DNA of 36,753 nucleotides from assembly GCF_023241715.1 (NCBI RefSeq), contig NZ_JALQCW010000096.1, forward strand, positions 1-36,753. The letters run 5' to 3'. The notes beneath the pieces are model-generated. The model ran no database searches. It was given only the letters and a program-made list of their open reading frames with translations, and was not told the DNA's origin. This stretch comes from Pseudomonas morbosilactucae (GTDB lineage Bacteria > Pseudomonadota > Gammaproteobacteria > Pseudomonadales > Pseudomonadaceae). Numbering within the stretch: the stretch's first letter is position 1; the number at the start of each line of letters is the position of its first letter. Shown here in pieces: positions 33,653 to 36,753 of this stretch. Both the position numbers and the translations under genes were made by a program.

Positions 33653-34261
33653 ATGACCACCCAGGACTCCCCGCAACGTGCCACCCTGCGCTCTCAGCGC
33701 TTGAACCAGATCACCCACGAACCCCACGCCAAGCTTGATGCCCTGGTCAAGGCCCACGCGCCCTTCGAGACGCGCAGCAGCTTCGCCCGTTTCGTCGTCG
33801 CCCAATACCTGTTCCAGTCGGAATTGGTGGGGCTGTACAACGACCCCCAATTGATTGCCCTGGTGCCGGACCTGGCCGCTCGCTGCCGGGCCGATGCCGC
33901 TAAGGCCGACCTGGCCGACCTCGACACCGCCGTCCCTGCACCCGTACCCGGCGCAGTGCACAACCCGAGCCGGGCCGAAGCCCTGGGCTGGCTGTTCGTC
34001 TCCGAAGGCTCCAAGCTCGGCGCCGCCTTCCTGATCAAACGGGCCGTGGGCCTGGGCCTGAGTGACAGCTTCGGGGCCCGGCACCTGGGCGAACCGGCCG
34101 GCGGTCGCGCCGAAGGCTGGAAGCAGTTCGTCAAGACACTCGATGGCCTGACCTTCAGCGCCGAAGAAGAAGCCGCCGCCGACCAGGGCGCCCTGGATGC
34201 CTTCAACCGCTTTACCGTGTTGCTCGAACAGGCTTACGCCGACACCGCCGAACTGGCATAA
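33653..34261 (+). CDS. hemO: Heme oxygenase, PigA/HemO type
   Basis: 202 aa from ATG 33653 (MTTQDSPQRATLRSQRLNQI), with AGGA 8 nt upstream. It is close to P. aeruginosa PigA along its whole length. The proximal heme ligand is His25 in HEPHAKL, and the distal helix reads GWLFVSEGSKLGAAFL. Cleaves heme to biliverdin, CO and iron in the cytoplasm. Residues known to rotate heme in PigA and give beta/delta biliverdin are largely conserved: Asn18, Lys33 and Phe115 are kept, and Lys132 of PigA is Arg130 here. There is a strong terminator between it and hxuA, so it needs its own promoter or read-through. Confidence 0.92.
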   Translation: MTTQDSPQRATLRSQRLNQITHEPHAKLDALVKAHAPFETRSSFARFVVAQYLFQSELVGLYNDPQLIALVPDLAARCRADAAKADLADLDTAVPAPVPGAVHNPSRAEALGWLFVSEGSKLGAAFLIKRAVGLGLSDSFGARHLGEPAGGRAEGWKQFVKTLDGLTFSAEEEAAADQGALDAFNRFTVLLEQAYADTAELA

Positions 34262-34271
34262 ACCGTCGATC

Positions 34272-34308
34272 GCGGGCAAGCTGGCCACCTGGTCGCGCGC
34301 TTGCCCGC
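34272..34308. repeat. REP-like hairpin after hemO
   Basis: GCGGGCAAGC (34272-34281) and GCTTGCCCGC (34299-34308): 10-bp perfect inverted arms, loop 17 nt, right after the hemO stop. No T-run. REP-like element or mRNA 3'-end stabiliser. Confidence 0.65.
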
Positions 34309-34379
34309 ACGGGCCACTGATCGGACCGCCGCGTCATCAGGATTGAGCGCTCCCCGCTCGACACCTCATCATCGAAGCC

Positions 34380-34793
34380 ATGACCCCTACACCTCTCCCC
34401 CGCTCCCGACTCTCGCGCCTGCTGTTCGCCCTGCTGGCCTACACCAGCCTGGCCATCGGCCTGGTCGCCATCGTCGTGCCCGGGCTGCCGACCACCGAGT
34501 TCATCCTCCTGGCCGCCTGGGCCGCCACCAAGAGTTCGCCCCGGCTCAGCGCCTGGCTGGAACAGCACCGGCTGTTCGGCCCGATTCTCAACAACTGGCG
34601 CAATGGCCGGATCATCCAGCGCCGCGCCAAGGTCAGTGCCACCCTGAGCATGCTGCTGTGCGCCGGCCTGATGCTGACCCTGCTCACCCACCATTGGACG
34701 ATGTACCTGGCCATCGCCGGCATGGCCCTGGGCAACCTGTGGATCTGGTCACGACCGGAACGCCTGCCCTCCCTCGCCCCGGGTGATGCCTAG
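34380..34793 (+). CDS. YbaN family inner-membrane protein (DUF454)
   Basis: 137 aa with about three to four membrane helices and the family core SLAIGLVAIVVPGLPTTEFI, then LLAAWAATKSSPRL and W-x-x-x-G-R-I-I. Function not established. No clear Shine-Dalgarno precedes ATG 34380. It follows hemO by 118 nt with a REP-like hairpin between, and in several Pseudomonas it neighbours heme genes. No firm functional link. Confidence 0.88.
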   Translation: MTPTPLPRSRLSRLLFALLAYTSLAIGLVAIVVPGLPTTEFILLAAWAATKSSPRLSAWLEQHRLFGPILNNWRNGRIIQRRAKVSATLSMLLCAGLMLTLLTHHWTMYLAIAGMALGNLWIWSRPERLPSLAPGDA

Positions 34794-34882
34794 ACACGGG
34801 GCCCGCCTGTTGCGGCCTATGACCGCTCGTCGGCTGCGTCTCACACAACGGCCGGCCAAGCCGATGTTCGGGGGATAGCGCT

Positions 34883-34935
34883 GAATGGACTTGGCGACCG
34901 GAGCCTCCCCCGGCTCCCCGATTGCCCGTCCATTC
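34883..34935 (+). promoter_or_regulatory. Nested hairpin in the chemoreceptor leader
   Basis: Outer arms GAATGGAC (34883-34890) and GTCCATTC (34928-34935) enclose GGAGCC (34900-34905) and GGCTCC (34912-34917), with partly pairing bases between. It ends 15 nt before the chemoreceptor ATG, which has no Shine-Dalgarno. Possible translational control element; function unknown. Confidence 0.5.
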
Positions 34936-34950
34936 GCGAGTTTGCCCCCT

Positions 34951-36753
34951 ATGTTCGACGCCCTGTCCATTCGCCTGAAAATCGTTCTGTTGTCCGGCCT
35001 CTGCCTGCTCGGCGTGGTGGGCCTGATCGTCGGCATGAACCTCTACCAGACCCAGCAGAACAACCAACTGATCAGCACCTCCAGCAGCCGCATGCTCACC
35101 GACAGTGTGGAAAACCTGTTGCAGGCCCGGGCTGCCGAACAGGCGGTGAACCTGCAAAAGACTTTCGGCGCCAACCTGCTGGTGATCACCGCCCTGGCCG
35201 ACCAGGCCAATGACCTGCGACGCCTGGCCGGCCAGCGTGGGCTGGACGCCGCGGCCCTGCGTGAAGAACTCAACCAGAGCCTGAAGACCGCCTTCGAACG
35301 CAACCCCAAGGTGCTGGGCATCTGGCTGGCCTACGAACCCAACGCCCTGGACGGCAAGGACAGCGAGTTCACCCAGGATGCCACCCGCGGCGCCAACGAA
35401 GCCGGACGCTTTGCCAGTTACTGGAGCCGCGCCGGCGGCACCGGGCTGAACACGGTGATGCTGGAAGCGGACCTGAACAAGACCAGCCTGAGCCTCAGCG
35501 GCACCCCCTACAACAGCTGGTACACCTGCCCCCGGGACAGCAAGCGCACCTGCCTGCTGGACCCGTATGCCGACACCGTGGGCGGCAAGCTGATGCTGAT
35601 GACCACCATTTCCCTGCCGCTGCTGGCGAACGGCAAGGTCATCGGGGTGATCGGCGTGGACATCGCCCTCGACTCCCTGCAAGCCGCGGCCGGCGAGGCC
35701 CAGCGCGGCCTGTTCAACGGCGCCGGGCGGATGTTGATCGTCTCTGGCAGCGGCGTGCTTGCCGCCTACAGTGGCGATACGGCGCAGGTCGGCAAGGGCA
35801 TTGCCGAAACCCTGGGCGCCGAAGGCAAAGAGGTGTTGCAGTCCCTCGGCAGCCCGACGGCGAAAACCCTCAAGCAGGGTGAACTGATCCGCGCGGTCTA
35901 CCCGGTCAGCCCGATCCCCGACGCCAATCCTTGGGGCGTGGCCATCGACCTGCCGCAACAAGTGCTGCTGGCCGATTCGGTGAAGCTCCAGGCCCTGCTC
36001 GACCGGGAGCAAACCAGCGGCACCCTCAAGGCTTTGCTGGTGGCCGTCGGCGCCGGCCTGGTCGGCCTGTTGTTGATCTGGCTCACGGCGTCCGGGGTGA
36101 CTCGGCCGATCAACAGCGTGGCGCAGATGCTCAAGGCCATCGCCAGTGGTGACGGCGACCTGACCCAACGCCTGCAGTACAACAAGAGCGATGAGCTGGG
36201 GGCCTTGGTGCAGGCCTTCAACCAGTTCCTCGACAAGCTGCAACCGACCATTGCCCAGATCAAGCAAAGCATCACCGATGCCCGGGGCACCGCCGACCAG
36301 TCCTCGGCCATCGCCCGGCAGACCAGCGAAGGCATGCAGGTGCAGTTCCGCGAGATCGACCAGGTGGCCACCGCCTCCAATGAAATGAGCGCCACCGCCC
36401 ATGACGTCGCCAACAGCGCCTCCAACGCGGCCCAGGCGGCACGCGGCGCTGACCAGTCGGCCAAAGAAGGCATGACCATCATCGAACGCAGCACCCGGGA
36501 CATCAGCCTGCTCGCCGATGAAGTCAGCAAGGCGGTGACCGAGGTCGAGGCCCTGGCGGTCAACAGCGAACAGATCGGTTCGGTGCTGGAAGTGATCCGC
36601 AGCATCGCCGAACAGACCAACCTGCTGGCTCTCAACGCCGCCATCGAAGCCGCCCGGGCCGGTGAGCAGGGGCGCGGTTTTGCCGTGGTCGCCGACGAGG
36701 TGCGGACCCTGGCCAAGCGCACTCAAGCAATCCACCGAAGAGATCGAACAGAT
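34951..36753 (+). CDS. Methyl-accepting chemotaxis protein with dCache-type sensor, truncated by window edge, frameshift near end
   Basis: At least 600 aa from ATG 34951 (MFDALSIRLKIVLLSG). TM1 is about 9-29 and a large periplasmic sensor of about 320 aa, dCache-like, follows (WLAYEPNALDGKDSEF, DPYADTVGGKLMLMTTISLP, VIGVIGVDIALDSL). TM2 is about 358-380. HAMP comes next (TRPINSVAQMLKAIASGDGD), then the signalling domain with its tip EQTNLLALNAAIEAARAGE. Near 36725 the codons read ACT CAA GCA ATC, where ACT CAG CAA TCC (TQQSTEEIEQ) is expected. That is one extra A; the other frame then reads STEEIEQ to the window end. Ligand unknown. The insertion is probably a sequencing error. Confidence 0.92.
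   Translation, partial: MFDALSIRLKIVLLSGLCLLGVVGLIVGMNLYQTQQNNQLISTSSSRMLTDSVENLLQARAAEQAVNLQKTFGANLLVITALADQANDLRRLAGQRGLDAAALREELNQSLKTAFERNPKVLGIWLAYEPNALDGKDSEFTQDATRGANEAGRFASYWSRAGGTGLNTVMLEADLNKTSLSLSGTPYNSWYTCPRDSKRTCLLDPYADTVGGKLMLMTTISLPLLANGKVIGVIGVDIALDSLQAAAGEAQRGLFNGAGRMLIVSGSGVLAAYSGDTAQVGKGIAETLGAEGKEVLQSLGSPTAKTLKQGELIRAVYPVSPIPDANPWGVAIDLPQQVLLADSVKLQALLDREQTSGTLKALLVAVGAGLVGLLLIWLTASGVTRPINSVAQMLKAIASGDGDLTQRLQYNKSDELGALVQAFNQFLDKLQPTIAQIKQSITDARGTADQSSAIARQTSEGMQVQFREIDQVATASNEMSATAHDVANSASNAAQAARGADQSAKEGMTIIERSTRDISLLADEVSKAVTEVEALAVNSEQIGSVLEVIRSIAEQTNLLALNAAIEAARAGEQGRGFAVVADEVRTLAKRTQAIHRRDRTD

Noticed and set aside
34684..36735. 683-aa minus-strand frame opposite the chemoreceptor
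   Set aside because: The plus-strand frame has the invariant MCP signalling tip; the minus frame has no domain and crosses into the YbaN gene.

Overview
The window is GC-rich chromosomal DNA from a Pseudomonas, most likely of the P. fluorescens/P. putida lineage. I base this on protein sequences recognised from memory (HexR, PhaJ1, Eda, the PigA-type heme oxygenase), on REP/BIME repeats of the GTAGGAGCCGGCTTGCCGGCGAT type, and on gene order. From memory, the left end resembles the P. aeruginosa PA3299-PA3302 block. The stretch from about 9.9 to 34.8 kb resembles the P. putida KT2440 block around PP_1004-PP_1024. No tRNA, rRNA, CRISPR array, insertion sequence or prophage was found.

Layout. 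(1) 1-4.5 kb, lipid block: fadD1 (cut by the window edge) and fadD2 on the minus strand, with a monoacylglycerol-lipase-like hydrolase and phaJ1 divergent on the plus strand. (2) 4.5-7.6 kb, minus strand: aromatic-acid/fusaric-acid type efflux operon (FUSC pump, DUF1656 protein, HlyD adaptor) behind a TTAGCTAGCTAA palindrome. (3) 7.7-9.8 kb: a PA2169-family four-helix protein, a DUF3820 protein and a class-V PLP enzyme. (4) 9.9-28.6 kb, the glucose block: zwf-pgl-eda, divergent hexR, a hexose-6-phosphate mutarotase, porin oprB, ABC importer gtsABCD, a mannose-isomerase-like AGE protein, the gtrS/gltR two-component system, glk, edd, and divergent gap-1 followed by methylglyoxal synthase. (5) 29.1-34.3 kb, heme block: Fur-type palindrome, ECF sigma factor, FecR-type anti-sigma factor, heme TonB receptor, PigA/HemO-type heme oxygenase. 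(6) 34.4 kb to the end: a YbaN/DUF454 protein and a chemoreceptor truncated by the window edge.

How the glucose genes work together: OprB admits glucose to the periplasm and GtsABCD imports it. Glk, Zwf, Pgl, Edd and Eda then run the Entner-Doudoroff route to pyruvate and glyceraldehyde-3-phosphate, which Gap-1 oxidises. HexR-like sites lie in the edd/gap-1 and zwf/hexR intergenic regions. AANAANAA (Crc/Hfq-type) motifs sit just upstream of at least six of these genes. A 42-nt composite element is shared by the promoters of gtsA and the AGE gene.

Caution: six genes (fadD1, the HlyD adaptor, the mutarotase, gtsA, gtrS, the chemoreceptor) carry single-base indels that break otherwise full-length, well-conserved proteins. 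Five of the six are loss of one G/C from a short G/C run. This pattern looks much more like uncorrected sequencing or assembly errors than biology. Most of the window is ordinary core metabolism; the least explained features are the shared 42-nt element, the gap-1/mgsA pairing and the AGE isomerase placement.
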